Part shown: positions 33,607-45,600 of the stretch, piece by piece
Layout: each line of letters opens with the position of its first letter
How positions within the stretch are numbered: the first letter of the stretch is position 1
Program-made: the position numbers and the translations under genes
Source: Anthonomus grandis grandis
Taxonomy: Eukaryota; Arthropoda; Insecta; Coleoptera; Curculionidae
Direction of reading: 5' to 3'
DNA length: 64,000 bases
Assembly (NCBI RefSeq): GCF_022605725.1
Contig: NC_065567.1
Location: 34,947,127-35,011,126, forward strand
The notes under the pieces: generated by a model
Databases searched by the model: none
What the model saw: the letters and a program-made list of their open reading frames with translations, nothing else
Told to the model about the DNA's origin: nothing

Positions 33607-34439
33607 TATTACGACAAAAATTATACAAAAGTAAGTGAAACTATTGACAATTTGTGGTATATTTATATTTTGATTAAGTATTTAATTTTTTTTTGTTTCC
33701 ATGGTTTCCTTCGATGGCCTGCTAATAATTGCCAAAAAAAATTAAGTATAGAATTTTCGTATAAAATTTTCTTTGGCTTAAATTTTAGGTTGGGAATAAG
33801 ATATCGAGATGCGGTTTTCGCGAGCCTATTTCAGCATCATTTATCTACTTTTTCATGAAAAAAAATCATACGAATGCATTTAATTTATTTGCTAAGCTAT
33901 TTCTAAGATACTGGGTGTTTTTTACGGAAACATCTGAATACCCCCCCAGCACTTTATTTTCAGAGAAACAGCAAAAACCGTCGAACAAAAAAGTTTCAGG
34001 TTGTCCTCTACTTTAAAGATATTTTTTTTTGTTAGGTTATTATATCGAAGTTCACAAAAACTTTACTTTTTTAGATTCTGGATTGCAGTTACGCTCCCTA
34101 GCGGTCATTTTAGAAACTTTAAAATATTTTCCAGGTTTTCCTCTTGGCCGTTTTACGCATAATATTTTTTACCGCAAGCCTCTGCGATGAGTACGTTCCG
34201 AGATACAGTACCTACCTCGCATTCTTAGTTGACCACCCTGTACAATATGGTGAAAATAAATGAGCAAAATCCGTTTTTTCTTAATGGAAATCACTTTAGC
34301 ATATAAAGTAAATTTAATATATAAAGAAACTATTCTACTCTCATAACAACCGTCAGGACAAAAAAAAATAAAATTTATTTTCTTATTAAATACTTTTAAA
34401 AATTGCAAAATATATTAGGAATGATACAAGTGGTGGTAA

Positions 34440-34665
34440 AGTTTTAACATGGTCGGCACATAATGGCAACGCACGAGAAGCCCTGCATATTTGTTCTTAA
34501 CGTTATCCTAATCGCGTTATTCCTCACCCTTCCATGTTTACTCGTTTACATCAGCGCCTAAGTGAAACCGGCAACATTGAAAAACAAACATCCAGTGACT
34601 TCGCAATTTTAAGAACCCAAGCAGTCCCTGAAAGCCCCACCACAGGCACTAGAAGAATCACTTAG
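34440..34665 (+). pseudogene. Mariner-type transposase N-terminal fragment
   Basis: ALHICS-stop-RYPNRVIPHPSMFTRLHQRL followed by SETGNI matches the first DNA-binding domain of the mariner-type transposases here (compare YHERYPERQHPGYKKF at 37130). Only this domain is present. Confidence 0.6.
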
Positions 34666-35269
34666 ACATTAAACAGTAGCAATTTTTTCAACATTTGCCT
34701 GAGGATTTTAAGAATGGCCTTGTGTCCAAGAACGCATAAGACAAGATGCACCGTTTTTGAGAAAAAATACTTTTCACCGAATAGGCTAATTACTCCGTGG
34801 ATATAATTATAATTATCATATATGGACTGATAAGAATTCAGATTAATGTATAGGTCGGGATTATTCAAATCCTTCTGATTGCTTAATTTTTTTTACCAGG
34901 AAGGTTAATACTGCATACTGCATACTGCAGAAGTCTATCACGAATTTCTTGAAAATGAAATACTTCGTCTTCAATTAATAATGTGTATTTTATTTTATCA
35001 CTTAAAAGCTTATAATTTAAATTAAAAAATGCAGAAGCAAAAGTCATTTCATTCGTAAATTGCAAATTTCTAATTAAAAATACAGTACCTAAAGTACATA
35101 AAATTAATTATTATTAGGGTTAAGAAAGTAATATTGGATTAACTATTCAAATCCAAGCAATATGTCCATAACTTTTTATTTTTTATGCAAAAACCATGCG
35201 TTTAACGAAAAAGTCCAAGAGATCAAATATGTTGCAAATAAAATAAGTAATTTAACTTTCGTAGATGGA
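34666..35269. other. Unassigned AT-rich stretch
   Basis: No gene. A short tandem tgcatac repeat at 34911-34931 is the only structure noted. Confidence 0.4.
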
Positions 35270-35385
35270 GTTCGCAGGTTTAGGACCAAGAAATCAAAAA
35301 CTTCCTTTTTTGAAAAGGTGCCGACGTTTATTTACGTCCTTTTCAAGGTTGTAATTACGAAACAGAACAAAAAAATTACATTTCT

Positions 35386-35960
35386 TTTTTACTTATGTTA
35401 TAGGCAATAAAAAATTGACAAAAATAATAAATAAATAAAATAGAGTACAACATTAAAATCACAATATCTATAAAACTGACAAATTAAAGATTTTATAAAA
35501 ATTACCTGTTCACTGTGAAGAAGCTTTTTTGTCGATTGCATATAGACTAATGGCAACAGAACAATATATTTAGATGGGCACATATGTGATTATACTTTGA
35601 ACAAAGATAACATAAACCACACATAATAGACAATACCTTTTTTTTATACTTTTCTTTTAAGTGGAAGAAGAAATTTAAGTGAAATGATACACTTTACATT
35701 GCAGGACAGACACACAGAGTCTGAACATATTATATGACCATATAACACTATTACATAAACAGAACAATGATTCAAAATAATTCATATATAAAATCTATAA
35801 ATTGGTATATTGTTTTGTTTATTTCGATGACAGGATTAGGACATAATGAAGCAAATTATATGCATACTTTAAAGATTTTTGGAACGCAAGGTGGATTAAT
35901 TTTAATATTTTAGCTCATCTGTGGCTCTTGACCGCGTTCGTTTATTTGTAAATAAATATA
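35386..35960. other. Spacer between PLE-like arm and mariner
   Basis: AT-rich, with no coding or repeat signal recognised. Confidence 0.4.
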
Positions 35961-37489
35961 CAGGGTGTTTCAGAACTATGGGATCAAACTTCTAGGGGTT
36001 GTTCAGAGCAACAGAAGAATCCATTTGAGTATAGGAACCCATATCCGGAAATGTGTCACTACGCCACTACGATCCTAAGACGCGTTTTAATTTAGAAAAA
36101 ATATAAATTACCTAAATAGGATCTGATGCATTTATTTTTACCTTTTGTATATGATACCATCACAATAATTGTTCAAAATGTCTTCCTCCAACCGCAATAC
36201 ACCGATTTAAACGCCGCACATGATTTCGGCGGACTACACTAAAAATTTGATCCTCGTTTTGAATTATTTCAAATGCTGCTGTTATTCGTCCAATTAAGTC
36301 TAGCTCTGATTCTACTGGAGTTTCGTAGACTGAAGACTTTACATGTCCCCACAAGAAAAAATCGAGCGACGTTAAATCGGGTGACCCAGGAGGCCAAGAA
36401 ACTGCTCCACCTCTGGCAATCCAACGGTGCCCAAACCGCTAAGCCAAATACTCGCGGACTTGTATAGCAAAGTGAACCGGCGCTCCATCATGCTGAAACC
36501 ACATTTGCTGTCTAACGTTTAGTGGAACATTTTCAAGGAGTTCTGGGAGAACTTCCTCCAAGAAACGCAGATAAATAGGTCCTGTTAACCGTTCCAGTAT
36601 AAGGTATGGCCCAATTAAATAATCATCAAGAATGCTTACCCATACGTTGACAGACCAACGATTCTGATGTTTTCTTGGAAAAATTGCATAAGGATTTTCT
36701 TCGTCCTAAACATGGCTATTCTTACTATTAAAAATACCGTCTCTTGTGAAACAGGCTTCATCGGTCCACAAAACATATCGTAAAAAATTTGGTTGTGCAA
36801 TGATGTGATCCAGAAGCCATCGACAAAACTCTATAGGATGATAATCGGCTGCAGTCATACCTTGAACTTTCTGGAAGTGGTAAGGATGGAGTTGTTGCTC
36901 GTGTAGTACCCGCCAGACAGAAGTTACTCGTTCTCATATTCTTAGCGACGTCACGTATGCTATTTGATGGTTCATCGGCAACTCGCTGAAACACCTCTTC
37001 TTCTAATTCGACCGTTCTTACGCTTCGAGCGACACCAGTATCATGCATCTTGGTCTTAAACATGCCTGTCTCAGCGAGCCGCCGATGAACCGCAATAAAC
37101 TTTTTGTATCCAGGATGCTGTCGTTCGGGATAACGTTCATGATACAACCGCGATGCTGCTCGTGCATTGCAGTTTGTAGCTCCATTAGTTTTCCATTAGC
37201 AATAAATGTTTAAAAATTTTAAGCTATAAAATTTTTAAACAAGACATTGAGAATTGACATTAATAAGCGATGATTTTAAACAATTGTTATGGTATCATGT
37301 ACAAAAGGTAAAAATAAATGCGGCAGATCCTGTTTAGGTAATTAATGTTTTTTATAAATTTTAACGCGTCTTAGGGCCGTAGTGGCGTAGTGAAGCATTT
37401 CCGGACATGGGTTCCTATACTAAAATGGATTCTTCTGTTGCACTGAACAAACCCCAGAAGTTTGATCCCATAGTTCTGAAACACCGATG
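35961..37489 (-). mobile_element. DD41D mariner-type transposon, nearly complete
   Basis: A 1,529-bp element with ~220-bp TIRs. Left end cagggtgtttcagaac at 35961; right end complementary but slightly diverged at 37489. TA lies at 35959-35960 and 37490-37491. TIR landmarks are tgggatcaaacttct, ggaacccata, gtagtggcgtag and taccttttgta. The transposase occupies almost the entire interior. Confidence 0.88.
36160..37195 (-). pseudogene. DD41D mariner-type transposase
   Basis: Near full length, about 340 residues. No ATG is seen; the reading enters at NGATNCNARAASRLYHERYP. N-terminal DNA binding: ERQHPGYKKFIAVHRRLAE. After a frameshift near 36940 come HPYHFQKVQGM, VLWTDEACFTRDGIFNSKN (Asp 1), WSVNVWVSILDDYLIGPYL, MWFQHDGAPVHFAIQVREYL (Asp 2) and GSPDLTSLDFFLWGHVKSS (Asp 3). 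Exactly 41 residues lie between Asp 2 and Asp 3. The end is RRLNRCIAVGGRHFEQLL. There are two in-frame stops (after EYLA and after SKNSHV). All three catalytic Asp survive. Confidence 0.87.
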
Positions 37490-37550
37490 TATATTGTAGA
37501 AGTGATATAAAAAAAAATAATTCTAGAGGCTTGTACTGTTTCGTAATTAC

Positions 37551-37588
37551 AGCCTTGAAAAGACGTAAATAAACGTCGAAACATCATC
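37551..37588 (+). ncRNA. Hammerhead-like motif in inverted arm
   Basis: Core UUGAAAA (37555-37561), stem II GACGU/ACGUC (37562-37566, 37573-37577) with loop aaataa, then GAAA-C-AUC (37578-37585). Positions 3 and 8 are again U and A. Stem I is not evident here, and the left arm has lost the GAAAC part. Confidence 0.4.
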
Positions 37589-37639
37589 ACATTTTCAAAA
37601 AAGGAAGTTTTTGATTTCTTGGTCCTAAACCTGCGAACG

Positions 37640-38039
37640 CTACTTACCAAGGACGCTACTTTTAGTCAGTAAGTCATTTTTTAAAACAAGAATTCAGCAT
37701 GCCACTGGGAAATATAAAAATTTGAAAGGTGTGTTGGTATATATATAGAAGCTGTGTACCAATTTGTTAGAAAAAAATCTACAGGGGTATTTAAGTTATC
37801 GAAAAAAAATAGTTTTTTGTTAAAACTTTGCCACTCTCAAAATCTAAGCTAAACGTCTTAGAGTCTAAACGACCTATGAGTATAGGAAACTTTTTGCGTA
37901 ATTTGGTCCAAAGAACACGGTCCTGAATTTGTCGCAATATTAGAAAAACACCCTGTATAATAAATATTTATCTACAAGCCTTTTAAAAAATCTTTTACTG
38001 TTCGAAATTGGTGATCCGCTTATATTACAATTTTTCTTA
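37640..38039. other. Relic with a lone mariner-type terminus
   Basis: An isolated aaaacaccctgta at about 37948 looks like a right end of the CAGGGTG family. No matching left end was found and there is no coding sequence. Confidence 0.35.
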
Positions 38040-38640
38040 GTAAATCCCTATACCGAACTAATTTTTTGCACCCTTTAAATAGTATTGGCGAGAGTATACA
38101 ATCCTGTCTTACACATGAAATCCATCAGAGGATACACCGTCTGTCGTTATATATGCATTATTTAATTAATTAGTTTTTTAATTGCATTCGTACAGACTTT
38201 GGATGAGATACCAGATGCAAGGAAACTACCATTATCTTCAGCATTTTCCACAGTGCATTTCATCTCACTGTATCAAAGGTTGTACAATAGTCTATAAAGC
38301 ATAGATACGTTGTTGGCGTACATTAAATATTTGTTCTCAAGTTCCTTTGCCAATAGGCAAGGCAATAAGCCGATAGTTTCAAGAGTCTAGCGGTTTCCTC
38401 TTCTTAAATATAAGCAAATCTTAAAAAATATATGCACTCCTTTGCTACCCATTGCCTTAATGATTTCTGCCTTAATCTGATTGGATCTAGCAGCTTTTTT
38501 TAGTTTTTTTTATGGCCTTCTCAACTTTTTCTTCTAATATTGGTGGTTCCAGCTCTTGAGTTTCGCATATTGCAGCATTTTCTCCAAAAGAATCGCTGAA
38601 TAATAAGGGTTTCCAGGATTTTTGTAGTTTTTTTTTATAT
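38040..38640 (-). pseudogene. L1/RTE-like LINE reverse transcriptase fragment
   Basis: Minus-strand readings NQIKAEIIKAMGSKGVHIF (the GPDxIPAExIKxxG block), LLPCLLAKELENKYLMY (IxLL.xxxKxxExxI), a LYNL..xxxNALWKML-like block and a MDFMCKTGLYTL block occur in the order expected for a LINE polymerase but are spread over frames. Heavily mutated. Confidence 0.5.
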
Positions 38641-38665
38641 TAATGTAGATTTCAGCTCCGTATAA

Positions 38666-39198
38666 AGGTCCGGACACACATAACCGCAACGAGAACGTGA
38701 GTCGGCAATTTCACGGACGACTTACCGTGGACGATTTCTCAGATCACACTGATAGACGGCCATGTTTACGGCAGTGTTTTGTTACCAGCGTGTTAACAAG
38801 ACTCGTGGTGTATGGTTGATGCTTTTTTTAACTTACATTATTATAATATATGCAAAATGTTTAGTAGTTTTCAAAATAGTAAATTGAATTTCAAAAATTA
38901 AAGAAAAAACTAGCCTACCAAACAACTGTGTGGTAGCTTGCACGTAGTAGGGTAGATGCCGGAAGCGCAAACTGACAACAGTCTACCAAACAAACAAACT
39001 CTGACACGTGGAACTCGACACCGATTTAGTAAAAATTCAAACAAATTTAAATCGGCGAGGTGCGGGCTCGTCGCACGGGCGTAAATCGTTATGTGAAGAC
39101 GGGTTCATATAATTTTATTGGTTTACTTTAAACCTAAGTCGTCCGTGACACAAACTACTCACGGATCGTCCTCGTTGTGGTAATGTGTGTCCGGATCT
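38666..39198. mobile_element. MITE, PIF/Harbinger-like
   Basis: A 533-bp non-coding element with inverted ends aggtccggacacaca and tgtgtgtccggatct flanked by TAA (38663-38665, 39199-39201), the 3-bp duplication typical of PIF/Harbinger. A second inverted pair, cacggacgac / gtcgtccgtg, lies about 45-60 bp inside the ends. Confidence 0.7.
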
Positions 39199-39307
39199 TA
39201 ACGAGTTTGTGATCCAAGTTGCAGTCTGCTCCTGACATAGTTTAAATGCTGCTTACAGCACTTCTCCTTATCACTCGTATAAGCATAAAATCTAATTGGT
39301 TTTTATA

Positions 39308-40634
39308 TACTCACTGACATAAGAAGTGTCACACCCAGAAGGAATAATTTCTTGAACTTAGTTTTTTGGCAATAGGGGTAGTCTTACATCAAGAATAAAA
39401 CGATAATATTTGCAAGAATTTTTATTGACAAGTAATAACAAAAAATAATAATGTGTTTGGCGACATCTAGGCATCAACAAAATGAGATGACCGATGTCTG
39501 GTTGTGCACCTCATTCCAAGTAACTCCAACTTCGTAGATTAGCTATGCCAGAGTTTGTGGCGGATGGTGCAATGTGGTTTGTCTCCTCCCCATCATATCC
39601 CACACATGTTCAATGGGATTTAAGTTTGGCGAACGGGGTGGCTACGACAAAATAATAACGCTTGCTTCTTATAACTTCTTATATTAATAAGTCCGTAGTA
39701 TGACGAGCAATATGGGGCCGTGCGTTACCTTGCTGAAAAAGGACATGTGGACGGCCGTCTAGATAAGCCAGTAAAGTGGTTTATAGGATATTATCAACAT
39801 AACGGGCAGCAGTCATATTGCCTCTAACAAAGAGTAATGATGATTGGCTACCTACCATAGGCAATAGCTCCCCAAATCATTACTCCAACAGCCCTGTGTA
39901 CATGCCTCTTAACAGCAAATCCAATGTCACGCCGTTCTTCACCGTGGCGTCTTACCCTTGTACGGTCATCGTGCAAACAGAATCGCGATTCATCACTGAA
40001 GAGAATAGTATGCTATTCTGCCTCTCAATGTTGCCGTTCTATGCTCCAGTTTACACGTTGACGACAGTGGTCAGCAGTCAGAGGAACCACTAACCGTGGT
40101 ATGAAAGAAGTCCAAAGCCTCCAATGCGACGATAGAGTGTACGCATAGTAACAGGTCTACCTTTTTGTTCAAACCATTGGTCAGTGATCTGACGCATAGT
40201 ACCAAAACTGTGTCATATGGCTAGTTGTCTGAAGAGCCTTGACGCCCTGTGATACGCCTGTGTTGACCAGCCGTGTTCCCCTAACCGAAAATTAACACAA
40301 GTTAATATCTCACAAAATTAATATCTCGATAAGCATAATCTACCGCTGTCAAAATCACTTACATGGTAATAATGTTGACATCTTCGAACTCGAGGTATTT
40401 TGTTATGGTTAACACTAGTAAACGAACGAGCAATTACTAAGAATATCTGTACTAATCAGCTCAGAAAATGCTGTCTTCACAAAAACTGAGATATAACATT
40501 TTAAGGTAAACAAAAAAAGAAGAGACAACGTTATCGTTGTGAGCATGTTTTAAATATAGTGATTATGTTGCCGAAAAATCAAGTTGAAGAAATTATTCGT
40601 TCTGAGTGTAACACTTTTTATCTCAGCGAGTTTG
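39308..40634 (-). mobile_element. Tc1-like transposon
   Basis: About 1.33 kb with ~65-bp inverted ends. Left actgacataagaagtgtcac and right the complement of cgctgagataaaaagtgttac share gaataatttctt and aactt. The transposase fills most of the interior on the minus strand. Exact ends are uncertain by a few bases because TA occurs repeatedly. Confidence 0.75.
39440..40330 (-). pseudogene. Tc1-like transposase
   Basis: Recognisable blocks: DQWFEQKGRPVTMRTLYRRI (second helix-turn-helix), ILFSDESRF-type block, GVMIWGAIAYG, NMTAARYVDNIL, and LFQQGNARPHIARHTTDLL, in which the second catalytic Asp (QQDNARPH) has become Gly. The third block is NPIEHVWDMMGRRQTTL, carrying the catalytic Glu, so this is the DD34E Tc1 type. 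At least four frame changes. Inactive. Confidence 0.82.
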
Positions 40635-41334
40635 TATTCCGTTTGGTGCGGTCCAAGTGTATAAACGCCTGGCGTGCTGTTGAAACACAGTATTAATTAC
40701 AGTGAAATTATTGCTAATAGTGAATTCTTAAAGTCGCTCACCTGTGTCACTCGTAGTACCCAAGCCGTATTTACCTACAACGTTTCTTATATGGTTTTCA
40801 TATTTTGTGAAGCCTCTCATGATTCTTCTTCCTCATCTAGAACTGTAGATGTGGGCATGGGCATGTCAATGTATGATGTGAAGATTAGTTGATCGTCCGA
40901 TAAGTATTATTTTTATTATTCGGTTGTTGATTGGTAGGTATTCCCGAATGTATTTAGAGTAGTCTTTCTTAACAAGGAGTGCTACCCTATTGCGCTTAAG
41001 ATTGGTGATGATCGTTTTTTTTCCCTCAATGTGAAATAAATGATGAGAAAGTGTATTTTTCATTTCGTAGAATATTGATTATTTATTAAATAAGGGGTTT
41101 TCTTTCGGTGGCTAACTCGGTAATCGGTAACTAAATCCTAGTCCAAATTAATTTTGACTCGCAAATAGTCATTGATCTAGCGAGCACGTTGGTTTGTCTC
41201 ATTATATTTATTCAGTAGCGGATCTAGAAGTTTTTTTGGCGGAGGAGAATCAGAGCTCAGAGAAACGGAAATATGGTCTATAATCCTCATCCATATATGA
41301 TATAGGTAATTTTAAAGTAAAAAAATTTATATAT
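40635..41334. other. Unassigned AT-rich stretch
   Basis: No supported coding. The frame at 40674-40892 has no family motif. Confidence 0.4.
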
Positions 41335-41381
41335 AGGTTATGATTATTACGGAAATAGTATTTCCGTAATAATCATAACCT
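41335..41381. repeat. Perfect 23-bp palindrome with 1-nt spacer
   Basis: The arm aggttatgattattacggaa plus ata (41335-41357) and its exact complement (41359-41381) flank a single g. It could form a strong cruciform or hairpin. Confidence 0.85.
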
Positions 41382-41439
41382 GGTTTCCTATTCCTAGGGA
41401 AAAAATCCGTCTCTGTCATCAAACATTCAACATATGTAC

Positions 41440-42160
41440 ATCAAGCGGTTTCCAAACCCTAAAAAACATATATTTTTTTACTGGCTCCTTGTCAATGAAC
41501 CTTTAAAATCACTCATAAGATAAATATGCTTCCCGCATGAAATCTGATAACAATTTTCAGAATTTATTCACAGTTTCCGAAAAATTACAGATAATGGCTG
41601 CAAATATTTTTTTACTGGTTACCGGTCAAAAAAGCCATTAAAATCACTGCCGAGATTAATACGTTGCATGCAAGCCTTTAAAAAAAAATTACTGGTTTAA
41701 ATCAGTGACTCTCTTATATTAAAACTATCCATTTTGACTCTTGACCTGATGAAACCTGATCTTATTATATTTATTACATACATATCAATAAAATGGTTTC
41801 GAAGATCACTTGTTGAGAGACCATTAAAAACCTTGCTGAAATAATTTGTTTCGCCATGTTTTTACTAGTTATACTATTAGTGCCGAGATTATCAGTACAT
41901 CAAAGTTAAAGGAAAAAACATATTTTTACTGGTTGACAACTAAGACATATCTTACATTTTGGCGGCTTACCTCATTATTTATATTAAACGCGTTTCAGTA
42001 TTACACACCTACGAAATATTGTAAAATAACTGCAGAAAACGCCTTCTAAGTACTTCCAAATACTTTAAAAACCTAAATTTAACCTATAATAAAACACTGT
42101 TTCTACTGGTGATGGTGAAACTTTAAAATAACTGCCAGAATAAATATGTTATCTCATTTA
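41440..42160. repeat. Degenerate repeated segment
   Basis: The words tttttactgg, followed by ttaaaatcact and gagattaatacgtt-like blocks, recur at about 41470, 41605, 41858, 41920 and 42090 with uneven spacing. This looks like an old tandem array. No coding. Confidence 0.4.
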
Positions 42161-42202
42161 AGCCTTTGAGATCTTCTATGTTCACTTATAGCATTAATTC
42201 CG

Positions 42203-42223
42203 TTTATTCTTTATTTCTTTATT
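42203..42223 (-). promoter_or_regulatory. Polyadenylation signals of the RNF212-like gene
   Basis: Three AATAAA hexamers on the minus strand, 225-245 nt past the stop codon, suitable for 3' end formation. Confidence 0.5.
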
Positions 42224-42336
42224 GAAAGTCAGTTCCTCAAACAAAATTAGATACAAAAGTATACATAAACCTAAAAGTGAACAGCAAAACATTTGTAAAC
42301 CTCTAAAGGTTTATGCAAAATATAGTAATATATGTA

Positions 42337-42376
42337 TTTGTTAAAAATGTAGTTACTACTACATTTTTTAACAAAA
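42337..42376. repeat. Inverted repeat in 3' UTR region
   Basis: ttgttaaaaatgtagt and its near-complement actacattttttaacaaaa. The right half is then repeated directly at 42392-42410. It would lie in the 3' UTR of the RNF212-like transcript. Confidence 0.6.
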
Positions 42377-42447
42377 CGAAACTTTACTAACTACTACATT
42401 TTTTAACAAAAACTCTAAATAATATTCAAAAAAATTGTAAAAATATT

Positions 42448-42651
42448 TTACTCTTTAGGGCATTCGTTCGCTGGAGTCAGGCCGTACCCAGGTGTTCTAC
42501 GGACCAGTGGCGGTTGTCTTGTAAGGGCACGATGAGCAAAAGCATTAAAAAACTTGCGAGGTTTATTGGGATCATGTATTGGCGCCATTATACCTTTAGG
42601 TACACGTTGCAATGGAGATGGGCTGCTACTGGTAGATGCCGCAGGAGTATG
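42448..42651 (-). CDS. RNF212: RNF212-like exon 5 (terminal)
   Basis: Acceptor ttgttttttag precedes CAT. It encodes 67 residues (HTPAASTSSSPSPLQRVP...), Ser/Pro-rich then basic, ending in TAA. Phase 0, matching exon 4. Confidence 0.8.
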   Translation of the reverse strand, partial: HTPAASTSSSPSPLQRVPKGIMAPIHDPNKPRKFFNAFAHRALTRQPPLVRRTPGYGLTPANECPKE

Positions 42652-45600
42652 CTAAAAAACAATAAAATTGTTGTGATTGACTCGAAAAATTCTCGAAATG
42701 ATTAATAAATAAATGGAAGCTATTATTAATTTAGATCTGTGTTTCTTTTAACCCATTATAAGAAAAAACAATTTTTTTTCTTACAAAAGTAAAAATCTTA
42801 CTACGGTCCTATCGCGCTTCGCGGAAATTTATAAGAAATGTCACCGATATCCTCTTAGCCTTTATAGCCTTTGCATATGCGCCTTGTAATGCAGCTGGTT
42901 TGATGCGACAGGACCGTACTCCGCAAGGCTTTATTTCTGCTTTAGTTAGATCAAGAAAATAGAGAAAATAATGTCTATGTATAGAAATAGACATAATGTA
43001 TGTCTATTAACAAAATAGATGGATAAGTAATCTCTTATTAAGATAATATAGTGGTGAGGAACTTGGAATATGACAATTCTCTTAAGAAAATTACTTAAAA
43101 ATCTACAGTATTCACTTCCAGGATGGTGAGTAGCGAGTTTCTTCAAAATTAAATAACTATCTTTCAGTACTTAAAACACTAAATTTATATTAAACAAAAT
43201 ATTTAATACTTAAAAAGAATAAGATGTTCATGTTGCTCATTCTTACTAAGCTTTTCTGGTTACTTGTACTCTTCCTCAAATTCCTTCAAACGTACCGTTG
43301 TTAGAATTCGTTTTGGCCTGATTTCTGCTTGCTGGCCAAGGGAAACACTGCTGCCACAAATAAGATCGAATCTAATTCTGATTTTGTACATTCTTCTAAC
43401 AGTTTATTGAAATGTTCTTTTCATTTTTCTCCTCTTCCTCAAGCGTCTTCAACAGCAACTCCATTCATTCATTTTCAGTCTACATCTTTACCGCATTCTA
43501 CATAAACATATCCAGTAATTTAAGCTTTAATATATTTAATATAAAATATACGTTAAAACAAACCTAACTTGGAATTTGTCCAAGTCAACCGCTGTCAGAA
43601 ACACACTCCCTTATTTAAAGCTGCCAAACTTTCTGACATATTTTTTATTAAATTCCATCTTTTTCTGACCAGTAGACTTTCACCTTGACTGTAAAATATT
43701 TGATCGTTATAACAAGTTATCAAACTGATTGAAACTGGTCAAGTCTTTTTGTTTTTAATGTCATTGTTCATATTCTTTTTGACAATTATCCTCGTTTTCT
43801 TGGGTGGCGTTGTTTTATTACAGTCTTTCTATGGCAACCACTAATTTACGAGCTTCTAGATACTTGTTACTTCCAAATGTACCGGAAGTAAATACACAGG
43901 AACACATTTCTTGATTAACAACTGTCAAACTTACCAAACTTCTTCTTTTCGGTCATTTTTCTTTCACTTGCTGTTTCTTTGTCTTTTTCTTGTTCCTTAT
44001 TATTAATACTTCTGGTCTCTTTTTATAATTATTTTCATCTCGTCCTCTTCTCTGTTTCGTTCCCCTGATTCCTGCATATCCACTAAGTTAAGATTAATAT
44101 ATTTAATATAAAATATAACTTACAACAAACGTGATTTGGAACTGGTCCAAGTGAATACACGCTGTCAGAAATACACTCCCTTATTTACAATGTTTTCAAA
44201 TTTTTCAATATTACATATATTATATAATACAAATTCGGAACTTCTTGCAAGCCTTAGCTGCAAAATATTTACTCGTAATAACAAATACCCAAACTAATTT
44301 CTTGTTTCCGATATCATTTCTCATATTCTTTTTGCGGTTATGTGTGATATTTGGTCTGGTTGTTCTCGGTTGCGTTGTCTTGTCACGTTCTTCATATTTC
44401 CTTTCTTTTTACCTTACCATTTTCTTTAAACCTTAGATGGCATTACCAAGATAATGGTGAATCATCGCATCCAGTAATTCACGGGCTTCTAAATACTTAT
44501 TACTTCTGAGACCAAATTTGTACCGAAAGTAGGCACAAAAGGAACACATTTTTTTCTTAATAACTGCCAAACTGACCATATTTTCGGTCATATTTTTCAT
44601 ATTCTTTAAATCTTTCGTTCTTTTTCTTGTCCCTTATTATTGATACTTCTGGTCCCCTTTTTATGCTTATTTTCATCGCTGTCTGATTGTCATGACGTTT
44701 TTCTTGTTTCTTCTTTTTCTGTTCCAATGAACTTGAATTCCAATGAACTCTCTTGATATGTCTTTTAGTTTTTTTAATTATTTTTTAGGAGCCGACAGTT
44801 ATTTATGTGAAAAACAAAAATTTAAATCCTCTAAAACCGGTTATAATACACATAAATTTAAACTGAAGGGGCTGGAATCCAATTTTAGTGAATCGAGGCA
44901 TTAAGCTACACTTCATAAGGCTATTAAAAGTGCCATTATTAAAATTCTCATTTCAAATTTCGAAGTAATGGTTGTCCTTGACTTAAAAATATTATTTCCT
45001 AAATAATGTTAATAAATTATAGGCGTGAACCTCTTAGAAACACCCAGTTTAACTTTTTGAAGATATAAGAGAATTACTTTTCGGTCAGAATTCCTCTTAA
45101 TAAAAATTTCAAATGACGTGTACTTATACAAAGGAAATATAGATTATAGGGTCCGCTTACAGTAACGTTCGTTCCTTCAATTATTATTGATTATTTGCTT
45201 CTATTGAATTATTCATTCACTTATTTCAGTTTGAATTATCGATCGCCCCTTGACCCCGGTCTATTCTTATTTCCCGTTTAATAATTCGTTGAGTCATTTT
45301 TTCCAAGTTACATTTGTTAGAATTCTAAATTAATTATCGTTTTTGGATTTACTTAACGTGTTTGTAGGTTATCAATAAGTGGATCATCAATTAGTCAAAC
45401 GTATATAGACGTCAAATTTGTTTAAAAGTTATTTCACTTGATATTGATTAATTCGTAAATGAAGTTAGAGAAAATAAGCAGGAATATTAGAATTAAGGAA
45501 GCACACATATATTGACTTCTTCAAGAGTTGGATTTGTTGGGGGAAGTATTGAATAGCAGAATGGAATGTATGAGTAAACCGTTAATTGAAACTAAAATGA

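Larger units (their letters stand above)
28969..34240 (-). mobile_element. Mariner-type element with gypsy insertion in its left TIR
   Basis: The ends cagggtgg (28969) and ccaccctg (34240) are bordered by TA. Long arms (about 32133-32420 left, 33880-34165 right) share acagccaagag-like, atgaccg, gtaaagtttttgtgaa, tagaggacaa and ccgtaaaaaacacc words. The outer left arm was parted from the rest by the gypsy segment at 29018-32106. The transposase lies between the arms on the minus strand. Confidence 0.75.
35270..37635. repeat. PLE-like inverted arms flanking a mariner
   Basis: About 115-bp inverted arms at 35270-35385 and 37515-37635 share gcaggtttaggaccaagaa, aaacttcctttttt, cgtttatttacgtc and gtaattacgaaacag. 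The layout parallels the PLE foldback at 8150-8416. Without the mariner the spacer would be about 0.6 kb. Assigning the arms to a Penelope-type end rests on the hammerhead-like core in the right arm. Confidence 0.6.

Noticed and set aside
34911..34931. CRISPR-like or functional short repeat (tgcatac)
   Set aside because: Only three short units without spacers; a microsatellite fragment in a eukaryotic genome.
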